A stretch of 15,946 nucleotides of DNA from Candidatus Parcubacteria bacterium (GCA_030645645.1 JAUSNC010000044.1:1-15946), one strand, 5' to 3'. Shown: positions 1-8,025, counted from the first letter of the stretch. The notes: a model not told the origin generated them from the letters alone. Made by a program: numbers and translations.

Positions 1-1
1 A

Positions 2-1573
2 AAGATGGAAAGGGAAAGAATAAGCGATTTGAAAGAAAAAACAGGCGTTGAACTGAAAGGGATAAGTGCAATCAATCCCTGCAATGGCAGAGAAATTCCC
101 GTTTTCGTTGCAGATTACGTATTAATGAACTACGGCTTAGGCGCAGTGATGGCGGTTCCTGCTCATGACCAGAGAGATTTTGATTTCGCAAAAAAACACA
201 ATCTGCCGATTATTGAAACAATAAAACAGGAGAATCAATCGGTTCAGCTACAGGAAAAAGCCTACGAAGGTGAGGGTGTTTTAGTAGATTCAGGGCGTTT
301 TGACGGATTAAAATCGGAAATTGCAAAAGAGAGGATAGGCGAATGGTTAAACCAGCAGGGATTGGCAAAAAAGAATGTCTTTTATAAATTGCGCGACTGG
401 ACCATTTCCCGCCAGAGATATTGGGGATCTCCCATTCCAATGGTTTTCTGCAAAAACTGCGGCTGGCAGGCTGTAAAAGAAAAAGATTTGCCGGTGCTTT
501 TGCCGGAAATAAAAAACTACAATCCGCCCGGGGATGGAAAATCTCCTTTGGCGCGCTCTGAAGAATTTGTAAATACCGATTGCCCCAAATGCAAGAAACT
601 GGCAATAAGAGAAACGGATACTATGGATACTTTTGTTTGTTCATCCTGGTATTTTTTGCGCTATACCGATCCAAGAAATGAAAAAGCCTTCGCCTCAAAG
701 GAAAAAATGCGATTATGGCTTCCGGTAGATATGTATATAGGAGGGCTGGAGCATGCTGTTATGCATCTATTATATGCCAGGTTTTTCACAAAAGCGCTGA
801 AAAAGTTCGGATATTTGCATTTTAACGAACCTTTTTCAAAAGTCCGCCATCAAGGAATAATTTTGGGCCCGGATCGCCAGAAAATGTCAAAATCCCGCGG
901 AAACGTTATTAATCCCGATGAACAGATTAAAAAATACGGGTCTGATATTGTCAGAATGTTTCTTTTCTTCATGGGTCCTTTCAGTCAGGGCGGTCCTTGG
1001 AATCCCGGCGGGATAGAGGGAATTGTCAGATTTTCAGCTAAGCTATGGGCGCTTCTCGGAAAGAAGAGAAATGAATCTACAGACAAAGGAGTAGATAATT
1101 TAATAAATCTTACCATTAAAAAAGTTTCTGAAGATATTGAAAATCTAAGGTTCAACACCGCCATTTCATCTCTCATGATTTTAGTAAATAATCTTCAGGA
1201 AAAAGAATATATTTCCACACGAAATTTAAAAACAATTTCATTACTTATTGCCCCCCTTGCTCCTCATCTGGCCGAGGAAATGTGGCAGGAAATAAACGGG
1301 AAAATAAAGCAGGCAGAATTTGAAATCAAGGATTCTATCCATAGCTGGTCTTGGCCAGAATATAATCCGAGGATGATTGAGAAGGAAAATATCCGCCTTA
1401 TAATCCAGGTCAATGGCAGAGTCAGGGATATGGCGGAAACAGACAAGAACATAAGCGAAAGCGCAGCTAAGGAACTTGCTTTTTCCAGAGAAAAGATTAA
1501 ACATTGGATAGAAGGAAAGGATATAAAAAAGGTGATTTTCATAAAAGGAAAATTAATAAACATAGTAATTTAA
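2..1573 (+). CDS. leuS: Leucyl-tRNA synthetase, C-terminal part (5' end outside window)
   Basis: Class I synthetase that charges tRNA-Leu in the cytoplasm. The reading frame is open from base 2, and the ATG at base 5 is internal. About 523 residues of a roughly 800-860-residue family are present, and the N-terminal HIGH half of the Rossmann fold is missing upstream. Visible parts in order (numbered from the ATG at 5): the end of the CP1 editing domain with AVMAVPAHDQRD (about residues 47-58); a zinc module with CKNC and CPKC pairs; the WYFLRYTDP catalytic segment; KMSKSRGNV; an anticodon-binding helical domain; and a small C-terminal domain ending KKVIFIKGKLINIVI, typical of bacterial LeuRS. 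In the editing loop, the usual YGTGAVM reads YGLGAVM. The stop lies 3 nt before glmS, so the two are probably co-transcribed. Identity is certain from motifs; the start cannot be judged. Confidence 0.97.
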   Translation, partial: KMERERISDLKEKTGVELKGISAINPCNGREIPVFVADYVLMNYGLGAVMAVPAHDQRDFDFAKKHNLPIIETIKQENQSVQLQEKAYEGEGVLVDSGRFDGLKSEIAKERIGEWLNQQGLAKKNVFYKLRDWTISRQRYWGSPIPMVFCKNCGWQAVKEKDLPVLLPEIKNYNPPGDGKSPLARSEEFVNTDCPKCKKLAIRETDTMDTFVCSSWYFLRYTDPRNEKAFASKEKMRLWLPVDMYIGGLEHAVMHLLYARFFTKALKKFGYLHFNEPFSKVRHQGIILGPDRQKMSKSRGNVINPDEQIKKYGSDIVRMFLFFMGPFSQGGPWNPGGIEGIVRFSAKLWALLGKKRNESTDKGVDNLINLTIKKVSEDIENLRFNTAISSLMILVNNLQEKEYISTRNLKTISLLIAPLAPHLAEEMWQEINGKIKQAEFEIKDSIHSWSWPEYNPRMIEKENIRLIIQVNGRVRDMAETDKNISESAAKELAFSREKIKHWIEGKDIKKVIFIKGKLINIVI

Positions 1574-1576
1574 ATT

Positions 1577-3409
1577 ATGTGCGGAATTGTAGGATATATA
1601 GGAAAACAAGACGCCATTTCAATAGGCCTTGAAGGCTTAAAGAGACTGGAATATCGCGGATATGATTCCGCCGGTTTAGTCGGCTTTGATTCTTCCACCA
1701 AGAAAATTTTTTCAGTCAGGAAGAAAGGCCGTATTTCTAATTTGGAAAATGCATTAAAAGGAAATAATTTTCAGAGTAATTCTGCCATTTTTCATACCAG
1801 ATGGGCCACCCACGGAGCGCCCTCGGAAAAGAATACTCATCCCCATCATGATTGCAAAAACAAGATTTGGCTGGCCCATAACGGAATTATAGAAAATTAC
1901 GGATTACTAAAAGAAAAATTAAAAGAGGAAGGCCATAAATTTTATTCTGAAACAGACAGCGAGGTTATTTCTCATTTAATAGAAAAATATTTCAAAGGCA
2001 ACCTGGAGCAGGCGGTTATTGAGGCTTTAAAATTAGTGAAGGGCACATATGGCCTGGCGGTAATGTCGGAAAATGATCCTCAAAAAATAGTCGTAGCCAG
2101 AAATTCTTCGCCACTTTTGATTGGATTAGGAGATAATGAGTTTATCGTTGCTTCAGATCCCAGCGCCATTATGGGACGCACAAAGCAGGTTATTTATCTT
2201 GACGACGGGGAAGTGGCCACCCTCACTCCGACGAATTTTTACATCACCGATTTAAACAGGAATCATAAAGAGAAAGATATTGAAGAGATTGATTGGAAGC
2301 CGGAAGAAGCCCAAAAAGGAGGATTCCCGCATTTTATGCTTAAGGAAATTTTTGACCAGCCTAATTCAATAACCGACACGCTTAGGGGCCGTTTGGTTTT
2401 AGAAGAGGGAACGGCAAAATTGGGAGGGCTGGATGAAGTAAGGGAAAAATTAAAAGATATTGAAAGGCTGCATATTATTGCCTGCGGAACTGCTTTTTTT
2501 GCCGGTTTAATAGGCGAATATATGATTGAAGAATATGCAGGTATACCTGTAGAAGTGGATTTAGCTTCGGAATTCCGCTACAAAAAACATATTTTAGACA
2601 AAAAATCGGCAGTAATATTAATTTCCCAATCAGGAGAAACGGCAGATACTCTTGCCGCTTTACGGGAAGTGAAGCAAAAAGGAGTCCTCACTCTTGGAAT
2701 CGTAAATACAGTAGGCTCTTCGGTTGCCAGAGAAACCGATGCCGGAGTTTATAATCATACAGGCCCAGAAATGGCGGTTGCTTCAACCAAAGCCTTTACG
2801 TCTCAATTAACAGTGCTGGCCCTATTAACTTTGCTTTTAGGCAGGCAACGGCAAATGTCTTTGGTTCAAGGACAGAGGATATGTAAAGAGCTTTCCCAAA
2901 TTCCCGATTTTATAACTCAAGTTTTGAAAGAAAATGAAAACATAAAGAAGATAGCGGAAAAATACAAAGATTATAAAAACTTTTTATATATCGGAAGAAA
3001 ATATAATTTTCCGGTTGCCCAAGAAGGCGCCTTAAAGCTGAAGGAAATTTCCTATATCCATGCAGAAGGCAGCAGCGCGGGGGAAATGAAGCATGGGCCC
3101 ATTGCCTTAATAGATGAAAATTTTCCCACATTTTGTATCGCTACTTCAGACAGCGTGTATGAGAAAATGCAGTCCAATATAATGGAGATAAAGGCAAGAT
3201 CCGGAAAGGTAATAGCTTTGGCGACAAAGGGAGATAAAAGAATCAAGGAAATGGCAGATGACGTTATTTATATTCCCAAAACTTTAGAAATGCTCACTCC
3301 TATTTTGAGTATTATTCCTCTTCAGCTTTTTGCATATCACGTGGCCGTATTAAAGGGTTGTGATGTTGATAAACCAAGAAATCTTGCCAAGAGCGTGACA
3401 GTAGAGTAA
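1577..3409 (+). CDS. glmS: Glutamine--fructose-6-phosphate aminotransferase (isomerizing)
   Basis: Converts fructose-6-phosphate and glutamine to glucosamine-6-phosphate, the entry step to UDP-GlcNAc and peptidoglycan. At 610 residues it is full length. The N-terminal class II glutaminase domain starts MCGIVGYIG, with Cys2 as nucleophile after Met removal; HTRWATHG lies at 73-80 and HNG at 101-103. Two SIS sugar-isomerase domains follow: the first has ACGTAF (302-307), ASEFRY and SQSGETADT (350-358); the second has GALKLKEISYIHAE (484-497) and GEMKHGP (502-508). The C-terminal tail DKPRNLAKSVTVE is the canonical GlmS ending that shapes the active site. The start is fixed because Cys must be residue 2. 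There is no Shine-Dalgarno site; translation probably follows from leuS, 3 nt upstream. yvcK/glmR follows 16 nt downstream, a known regulatory partner in Firmicutes. Confidence 0.98.
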   Translation: MCGIVGYIGKQDAISIGLEGLKRLEYRGYDSAGLVGFDSSTKKIFSVRKKGRISNLENALKGNNFQSNSAIFHTRWATHGAPSEKNTHPHHDCKNKIWLAHNGIIENYGLLKEKLKEEGHKFYSETDSEVISHLIEKYFKGNLEQAVIEALKLVKGTYGLAVMSENDPQKIVVARNSSPLLIGLGDNEFIVASDPSAIMGRTKQVIYLDDGEVATLTPTNFYITDLNRNHKEKDIEEIDWKPEEAQKGGFPHFMLKEIFDQPNSITDTLRGRLVLEEGTAKLGGLDEVREKLKDIERLHIIACGTAFFAGLIGEYMIEEYAGIPVEVDLASEFRYKKHILDKKSAVILISQSGETADTLAALREVKQKGVLTLGIVNTVGSSVARETDAGVYNHTGPEMAVASTKAFTSQLTVLALLTLLLGRQRQMSLVQGQRICKELSQIPDFITQVLKENENIKKIAEKYKDYKNFLYIGRKYNFPVAQEGALKLKEISYIHAEGSSAGEMKHGPIALIDENFPTFCIATSDSVYEKMQSNIMEIKARSGKVIALATKGDKRIKEMADDVIYIPKTLEMLTPILSIIPLQLFAYHVAVLKGCDVDKPRNLAKSVTVE

Positions 3410-3425
3410 TATTATATGAATTTAT

Positions 3426-4415
3426 ATGATTAAAGGCATCAAAAAAATAGTGTGCATCGGCGGCGGTACGGGAACTTTTACGGTTTTGTCCGGTCTGAAA
3501 AAATACAATAATCTTTCTCTTGCCGCCATTGTAACAATGGCGGATGATGGCGGTTCAAGCGGCATACTTAGAGATGAATTAGGTGTTTTACCCCCGGGCG
3601 ATGTCAGACAGTGCTTGGTTGCTCTTTCTAGTGAAGATCAAATATTAAGGCAATTATTTAATTATAGGTTTGGCATAGGTCCTTTTATAGGGCATAATTT
3701 CGGCAATATTTTTATGGCTTCTTTAGAAAAAATTACCGGCAGTTTTAAGGAAGCAGTGGAAAGCGCCGGACGTCTTTTGAATATAAAAGGAGAAGTAATT
3801 CCCGTAACTCTTGAGAAAACAAAATTAGGGATTCAATTGGATTCAGGAAAAAAAATTATAGGAGAAAATAAAATTAATAAATTCCCATCGCTTTCCGAAT
3901 TTCCGGATAAAAGGATATTTTTACAGCCTGTGGTAAAAGCTAATCCAAAGGCTATTGCAGCGATAAAAAAAGCCGACGTAATAATTATGGGGCCGGGTAA
4001 TATTTTTTGTTCTATTATTCCTAATCTGGTGGTGGGCGGCATCGCCGAGGCTATTAAAAAGTCTAAGGCAGTTAAAATATATAATTGTAATCTGATGACA
4101 AAAAAAGGCCATACTGACAATTTTAAAGTAGAAGATTTTATTGAAGTTATTGAGCAGTATTTAGGTAAAGGCACGCTGGATTACGTTACATTCAATATTA
4201 GAAAGCCATCTAATATTTTCCTTAAAAAATACTCGCAGGAAGGAGAATTTGTGGGCTTTAATAAAAAAAGCCTGCTAAATAAAAAATTCAAAGGAGAAAA
4301 TCTTATAAGTAATAAAATCACCAAATTAGATCCTGCCGACGTGCTTATAAAAAGAACCCTCATTAGGCACGATTCCGACAAATTAGCAAAATTAATTATA
4401 AAGCTGTGCAAATAA
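3426..4415 (+). CDS. yvcK: YvcK/GlmR family protein (CofD-like fold), probable amino-sugar regulator
   Basis: Member of the YvcK (GlmR, 'gluconeogenesis factor') family, related to CofD phospholactate transferases but not known to make F420. At 329 residues it has normal length. Motifs seen: GGGTGTF (12-18) at the nucleotide-binding start, ADDGGSSG (39-46), PPGDVRQ (56-62), GHNFGN (89-94), a GPGNIFCSIIPNL stretch (189-201) where the usual form is GPGSLYTSIIPNL, and NLMTKKGHTDNF (222-233). In Bacillus the homologue binds UDP-GlcNAc and stimulates GlmS, and its mutants have wall and carbon-source defects. Here it sits directly between glmS and a GlmU-like gene, which supports the same job. An ATG at 3417 opens only a 5-codon frame ending at 3434, so 3426 is taken as the start. 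No Shine-Dalgarno site is seen. The family call is firm; GlmS control is inferred. Confidence 0.93.
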   Translation: MIKGIKKIVCIGGGTGTFTVLSGLKKYNNLSLAAIVTMADDGGSSGILRDELGVLPPGDVRQCLVALSSEDQILRQLFNYRFGIGPFIGHNFGNIFMASLEKITGSFKEAVESAGRLLNIKGEVIPVTLEKTKLGIQLDSGKKIIGENKINKFPSLSEFPDKRIFLQPVVKANPKAIAAIKKADVIIMGPGNIFCSIIPNLVVGGIAEAIKKSKAVKIYNCNLMTKKGHTDNFKVEDFIEVIEQYLGKGTLDYVTFNIRKPSNIFLKKYSQEGEFVGFNKKSLLNKKFKGENLISNKITKLDPADVLIKRTLIRHDSDKLAKLIIKLCK

Positions 4416-5677
4416 CAAAACAGGCGGTAATAATAGCGGCCGGGCAGTCCAGCCGTTTCTGGCCTCTTAATCAGAAAAGAAAAGCCTTAATAAATATAGC
4501 AGGCCGGCCTTTAATATTGCATACAATAGAAGCGCTAAAGAGAAAAGGAATAAAAAATATCGTTATTGTACAGGGTAAGGAGAGAGACTTTGAGAAAGAA
4601 ATCAATAAATCAAACTTAAAAGATGTGAAAATCAATTATGCAATCCAGAAGAAGCCTATTGGAACCGGAAATGCTCTTCTACAGGCGGAGAAATTCGTGA
4701 AGGGATCTTTTTTATTATTGGGCCCTCATAAGGTTGATGTAGGGGATTATATTGATTCCCTTTTGAAGAAAGCCAGAGGGAACGGCGAAAAGATAATCTT
4801 TCTAGGATCTAAGACTAAAAAGCCCCGGGATTTTGGCATTCTTGATATTAAGGGAGGAAAAGCGGTAAAAATAATTGAAAATCCCAAGAAAGGCAGAGAG
4901 CCTTCAAATATAAAAACCAATGAGATTTATTTTATTCCGTCAGGTTTTTTTTCTTATCTTAGGAAAGTTTCCATAACCGAAGACAGCTTGATTGAAGCAT
5001 TCAATCTTTTTATAAAAGATAAAGGGGCAGAATTTATCGTTGCTAAAAAAGAAACTATCTCTTTAAAATATCCGTGGGACGCCATCTCGGCAATGAAAAT
5101 TATTTTAGGAGGTAAATCCTTTAAAAAATATACCGGTTCCAGAGTAAAAATAGGTAAGAATGTGGTTTTAAGAGGAAATATTCAAATCGGGAAAAATTCC
5201 ATCATCAGTGACAATACTGTGATAGAAGGGCCTTGCTATATAGGCGATAATTGTAAAGTCGGTTACGGTAATATTTTAAGAGGACCTGTTAATCTTGAAA
5301 ACAATTTCTTAAGCGGTTCTTTTGCCGAAATAAAGAATTCTATAATTCAGAAAGGCACCCATATCCATTCAGGATATTTCGGAGATTTGGTTATAGGAGA
5401 AAATTGCCGTTTCGGTGCCGGTTTTATTTCGGCTAACAGGCGCCTGGATAGGGGAGAAATAAAATCTCTTATAAAAGGAGAAAAAACCGGTACGGGCTTC
5501 ACTTTTTTCGGAGGCGCAATAGGAAATAATTCCCGTTTCGGAGCACGTTCAACTTTGATGCCTGGAATTTTTATCGGATCAAACTGTAAAATCGGCCCTG
5601 GCTCCGTGATTTTAGAAAATATTCCCGACAATTCGGTTTTTTACACCAAATTCCAAAAAATTGTAAAATCAAAATAA
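4406..5677 (+). CDS. GlmU-like bifunctional nucleotidyltransferase / left-handed beta-helix acyltransferase, archaeal type
   Basis: 423 residues in two halves. Residues 1-235 form a sugar-nucleotidyltransferase fold: AAGQSSRFWPL (11-21), Lys26, PIGTGNALLQA (84-94), and WDAISA (224-229) with the second metal Asp. The first metal Asp, normally in a short 'GD' after the hydrophobic strand, is not found: the site reads LLLGPHKVD (103-111). Residues 245-420 are hexapeptide repeats of a left-handed beta-helix. HSGYFGDLVIG (321-331) aligns with the GlmU acetyltransferase His region, and ANRRLD (343-348), IKGEKTGTG and a late PGIFIG resemble archaeal bifunctional enzymes such as the Sulfolobus tokodaii one rather than E. 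coli GlmU. The start is GTG at 4406, inside the end of yvcK (10-nt overlap, translational coupling). Likely role: GlcN-1-P acetylation and/or UDP-GlcNAc synthesis. Whether both activities survive is open. Confidence 0.85.
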   Translation: MQITKQAVIIAAGQSSRFWPLNQKRKALINIAGRPLILHTIEALKRKGIKNIVIVQGKERDFEKEINKSNLKDVKINYAIQKKPIGTGNALLQAEKFVKGSFLLLGPHKVDVGDYIDSLLKKARGNGEKIIFLGSKTKKPRDFGILDIKGGKAVKIIENPKKGREPSNIKTNEIYFIPSGFFSYLRKVSITEDSLIEAFNLFIKDKGAEFIVAKKETISLKYPWDAISAMKIILGGKSFKKYTGSRVKIGKNVVLRGNIQIGKNSIISDNTVIEGPCYIGDNCKVGYGNILRGPVNLENNFLSGSFAEIKNSIIQKGTHIHSGYFGDLVIGENCRFGAGFISANRRLDRGEIKSLIKGEKTGTGFTFFGGAIGNNSRFGARSTLMPGIFIGSNCKIGPGSVILENIPDNSVFYTKFQKIVKSK

Positions 5678-5706
5678 TAAGGTTTAAAACCCTTTTTATT
5701 ATTTTT
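5673..5706 (+). terminator. Probable Rho-independent terminator after the glmS-yvcK-glmU-like run
   Basis: AAGG (5679-5682) can pair with CCTT (5691-5694) around an 8-nt loop. Outer AATAAT (5673-5678) can pair with ATTATT (5698-5703) across a short TTT bulge, and T-rich tracts follow. The outer stem overlaps the stop codon (5675-5677). The stem is AT-rich and therefore weak, but it is well placed before the next promoter. Confidence 0.5.
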
Positions 5707-5751
5707 ACAAAAATACGGCGGGCGTAAGTCCATAGGTTTCTAATTTTTTTG

Positions 5752-5766
5752 TGTTAAAATACTAAA
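5752..5766 (+). promoter_or_regulatory. Extended -10 promoter, apparently leaderless, for the glycosyltransferase run
   Basis: TGT followed by TAAAAT (-10 at 5755-5760) forms an extended -10 element. No good -35 is seen at 17-bp spacing (5732-5737 reads ATAGGT). The usual start point, 7 nt after the box, falls on the A of the ATG at 5767, so the mRNA would have no leader. There is no Shine-Dalgarno site. The same geometry occurs before mnmA and alaS. Confidence 0.6.
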
Positions 5767-6504
5767 ATGTCTAATAAAATTTATTTATCAGTTATAATTC
5801 CGGCGTATAACGAGGAAAAGCGCTTGCCGAAAACCATTGAAGAAGTCAGCAAGTATTTAAAGAGTCAGGATTATAACTATGAAATTATAGTGGTCAACGA
5901 CGGATCAAAAGATAATACGGCACAAGCCGTGAGAAGTCTAATTCAGTCTGTTCCAAATTTAAAATTGCTGGACAATAAGGAAAATCACGGAAAAGGTTTT
6001 GTTACAAGGCAGGGTATGCTGGAAGCAAAAGGAGAATACAGGGTTTTTACCGATGCCGATAATTCAACCTCAATTGACCACGTGGAAAAAATGTGGCCCC
6101 AATTTGAAGCCGGGTATGACATAGTTATTGGGTCGCGTGATATAAAGGGTGCGGTTATTGCTGTTCCCCAGCCGTGGTTAAGGCGTATGGTTTTAGGCAA
6201 TAGTTTTAATCTTCTTGTTCAGTTGATTTGCGGACTATGGGGAATCTGGGATACCCAATGCGGTTTTAAAGGAATGACAGGAAGAGCAGCGGAGGATATT
6301 CTGCCCCGCTGTAAAATAGAGAAATTTGCTTTTGATCCTGAAATTTTGGTAATCGCCAGAAGATTAGGCTATAAAATAAAAGAAATTCCAATAACATGGA
6401 TAAACGATCCAAACAGCACGGTAAAATTCAACTCTATGGTTAAAATGGGATTTGATTCAATAAAGATAAGATTAAATTTAATTAAAGGAATTTATAATGC
6501 CTAA
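5767..6504 (+). CDS. GT2 family glycosyltransferase, dolichyl-phosphate beta-glucosyltransferase-like
   Basis: Inverting GT-A glycosyltransferase of the ALG5/DPM1 type, expected to move a sugar from a nucleotide sugar to a polyprenyl-phosphate carrier at the inner face of the membrane for glycan or protein glycosylation. At 245 residues it has the length of a bare catalytic domain. Seen: SVIIPAYNEE (8-17), VNDGS (43-47), NHGKGFVTRQGML (73-85), the DAD metal motif in TDADNS (95-100), GSRD (122-125) and QCGFKGM (164-170). No C-terminal membrane helix is present, unlike GtrB-type enzymes, so it is likely peripheral. It is the first gene of a four-gene run with a promoter reaching right up to the ATG. 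It overlaps galT by 8 nt. Donor and acceptor sugars cannot be read from the sequence. Confidence 0.9.
   Translation: MSNKIYLSVIIPAYNEEKRLPKTIEEVSKYLKSQDYNYEIIVVNDGSKDNTAQAVRSLIQSVPNLKLLDNKENHGKGFVTRQGMLEAKGEYRVFTDADNSTSIDHVEKMWPQFEAGYDIVIGSRDIKGAVIAVPQPWLRRMVLGNSFNLLVQLICGLWGIWDTQCGFKGMTGRAAEDILPRCKIEKFAFDPEILVIARRLGYKIKEIPITWINDPNSTVKFNSMVKMGFDSIKIRLNLIKGIYNA
6486..6489 (+). promoter_or_regulatory. Shine-Dalgarno site for galT
   Basis: AGGA within AAAGGAA lies 7 nt before the ATG at 6497, inside the end of the glycosyltransferase gene. It supports 6497 over the later in-frame ATG at 6536, and is one of the few clear ribosome binding sites in the window. Confidence 0.6.
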
Positions 6505-7558
6505 GAATAAAAAGAATAATTTAGGTCTTTTAAAAATGGAGGCCCCGTCAGAGCTTCGTTTTGATCTTATTTCAGGGGACTGGGTTGTAATTGCCACCGG
6601 CAGGGCCAGAAGGCCGGAAACATTCAAAAAAGAGAAACGGGAAAAAGAAGAAGTTTCTAAAAAATTATGTCCTTTCTGCAATATCAATAATCAGGAAGAA
6701 CCCACCCTTATCTATTCTAAAGGAAAAAAAGTGCTCTTTAAATTAGGGAAAGAAGTTCCAAAAAATTGGACAACAGTGGTTATTCCAAATAAGTATCCCG
6801 CTTTTGTGCCGTATTTAAAGTTGGAGAAGAAATCCGAAAACCATCTTTTCCAAAGAATGAATGCCGTCGGATTCCACGAAGTGGTTATTACAAGAGACCA
6901 TAAAAAATCTCTGGCGCATATGAGTATTTCCCGTGTGAAAGAAGTTATCGATGTTTTTCAGGCAAGATTTAAAGAAATGGCAAATGAAAAATTCGTCAAT
7001 TATGTTTCCATATTTCATAATCACGGCGCAGAGGCCGGCGCGACAATAACGCATCCTCATTCTCAAATAGTTACAACTCCTCTTATTGATTCAGACTTAA
7101 AAAAAGCTCTAGTCAATTCCAGGAATTATCTTTCAAAGAATAAACAATGCATTTATTGCAGAATGATGGAATGGGAAAAGAAGAACAGGGAAAGAATAGT
7201 TTTTGAGAATGAAAATTTTCTGGCCGTTTGTCCGTTTGCTTCAAAATCGGCTTTTGAAGTGATAATATCGCCAAAAAAACATCTTTCTTATTTTGAGAAA
7301 ATAACAGAAAAAGAGAAAATACACTTGGCAGAAGCTCTGCATATAGTTTTAAAAAAACTTTATAAAGGACTTAATAACCCTGCTTATAATTTTTATCTTC
7401 ATACCGCTCCCTGTGACGGCAATAAGCATGATTATTATCATTGGCATTGGACTATTCTGCCGAAAACCTCCACTTGGGCCGGTTTTGAAATAGGCACAAA
7501 AATTGAAATTTCAACCATTGAGCCGGAAAAAGCGGCAGAATTTTTAAGAAAACAATGA
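6497..7558 (+). CDS. galT: Galactose-1-phosphate uridylyltransferase family (HIT superfamily)
   Basis: Nucleotidyl transferase of the GalT family; the classical reaction swaps UMP between UDP-glucose and galactose-1-phosphate. 353 residues, normal length. Seen: RFDLISGDWVVIATGRARRP near the N-terminus (21-40), a CPFC zinc pair (58-61), a second CIYC pair (218-221), the active-site HPHSQ (186-190) preceded by HNHGAEAGATIT, FEVIISPKKH (253-262), and YYHWHWTILP (313-322), the mirrored HIT half. PEKAAEFLR at the C-terminus is typical of the family. An internal ATG at 6536 is possible, but the Shine-Dalgarno site favours 6497. It overlaps the next gene by 4 nt (ATGA). Some family members use ADP-glucose or other sugars, so the exact substrate is uncertain; the adjacent glycosyltransferase suggests a role in supplying sugar nucleotides. 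Confidence 0.92.
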   Translation: MPKNKKNNLGLLKMEAPSELRFDLISGDWVVIATGRARRPETFKKEKREKEEVSKKLCPFCNINNQEEPTLIYSKGKKVLFKLGKEVPKNWTTVVIPNKYPAFVPYLKLEKKSENHLFQRMNAVGFHEVVITRDHKKSLAHMSISRVKEVIDVFQARFKEMANEKFVNYVSIFHNHGAEAGATITHPHSQIVTTPLIDSDLKKALVNSRNYLSKNKQCIYCRMMEWEKKNRERIVFENENFLAVCPFASKSAFEVIISPKKHLSYFEKITEKEKIHLAEALHIVLKKLYKGLNNPAYNFYLHTAPCDGNKHDYYHWHWTILPKTSTWAGFEIGTKIEISTIEPEKAAEFLRKQ

Positions 7559-8022
7559 TACCCCCTGAAATAGTCGTTTTTTTAATAGCAATGAGCCCCA
7601 TTATTGAATTAAGGGGAGCTATTCCAATTGCTTTGAAAATTTATCATCTGCCCTTATGGTCTGCTTATCTATTCTCCGTTCTTGGGAATCTGGTGCCTTT
7701 AATATTGATAATTTTATTTCTTGATCCGGTATCGCGTTTTTTTTCCGAAAAATCCCATTTGTTAAAAAAATTTATTGATTGGATTTTTATTCGCGTCAGA
7801 AGAAAATCTCAAACAAGGATTAAAAATCTTGGAGAAGATCTGGCGGTGATTGCTTTAATTGCAACGCCCATACCTTTTGTTGGCGGCTGGACAGGTGCCA
7901 TTTTAGCATTCATATTCGGGATGAGTTTTAAAAGAGCCTTGCCGCTTGTGATTACCGGCGCTTTTCTGGCCGGGGCAATAGTTGTTATATTAACTTTAGG
8001 GATATCAAGTTTTTTAAAATAA
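7555..8022 (+). CDS. Small integral membrane protein, COG2426 'putative small multidrug export' family
   Basis: 155 residues, strongly hydrophobic. Likely membrane segments lie near 5-28, 34-57, 95-122 and 127-152, with a basic cytoplasmic loop (residues 79-91, rich in Arg and Lys). The N-terminal SPIIELRGAIPIA (14-26) and TPIPFVGGWTGA (104-115) are the two conserved signatures of this family (Pfam Sm_multidrug_ex). The family name comes from weak early evidence, and the transported substrate is not established. The start overlaps the galT stop as ATGA, and tpiA follows after 3 nt, so it is translated within the operon, probably by coupling. The two repeated polar-hydrophobic signatures hint at an inverted-repeat membrane fold similar in spirit to DedA proteins. 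Family call firm, function unknown. Confidence 0.85.
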   Translation: MIPPEIVVFLIAMSPIIELRGAIPIALKIYHLPLWSAYLFSVLGNLVPLILIILFLDPVSRFFSEKSHLLKKFIDWIFIRVRRKSQTRIKNLGEDLAVIALIATPIPFVGGWTGAILAFIFGMSFKRALPLVITGAFLAGAIVVILTLGISSFLK

Positions 8023-8025
8023 TTT

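Noticed and set aside
210..605. Long open frames on the opposite strand inside leuS, and similar antisense frames over yvcK, tpiA, the permease and the adaptor
   Set aside because: Each lies fully inside a gene with clear family motifs, has no start signal, and shows no recognisable protein features.
3395..3415. GTGACA followed by TATTAT before yvcK as a separate promoter
   Set aside because: The spacing between the boxes is only about 9 nt, too short for a sigma70 promoter.
3417..3434. Alternative ATG 9 nt upstream of the yvcK start
   Set aside because: It opens a 5-codon frame that stops at once and is out of the family's start alignment; not counted as a gene.
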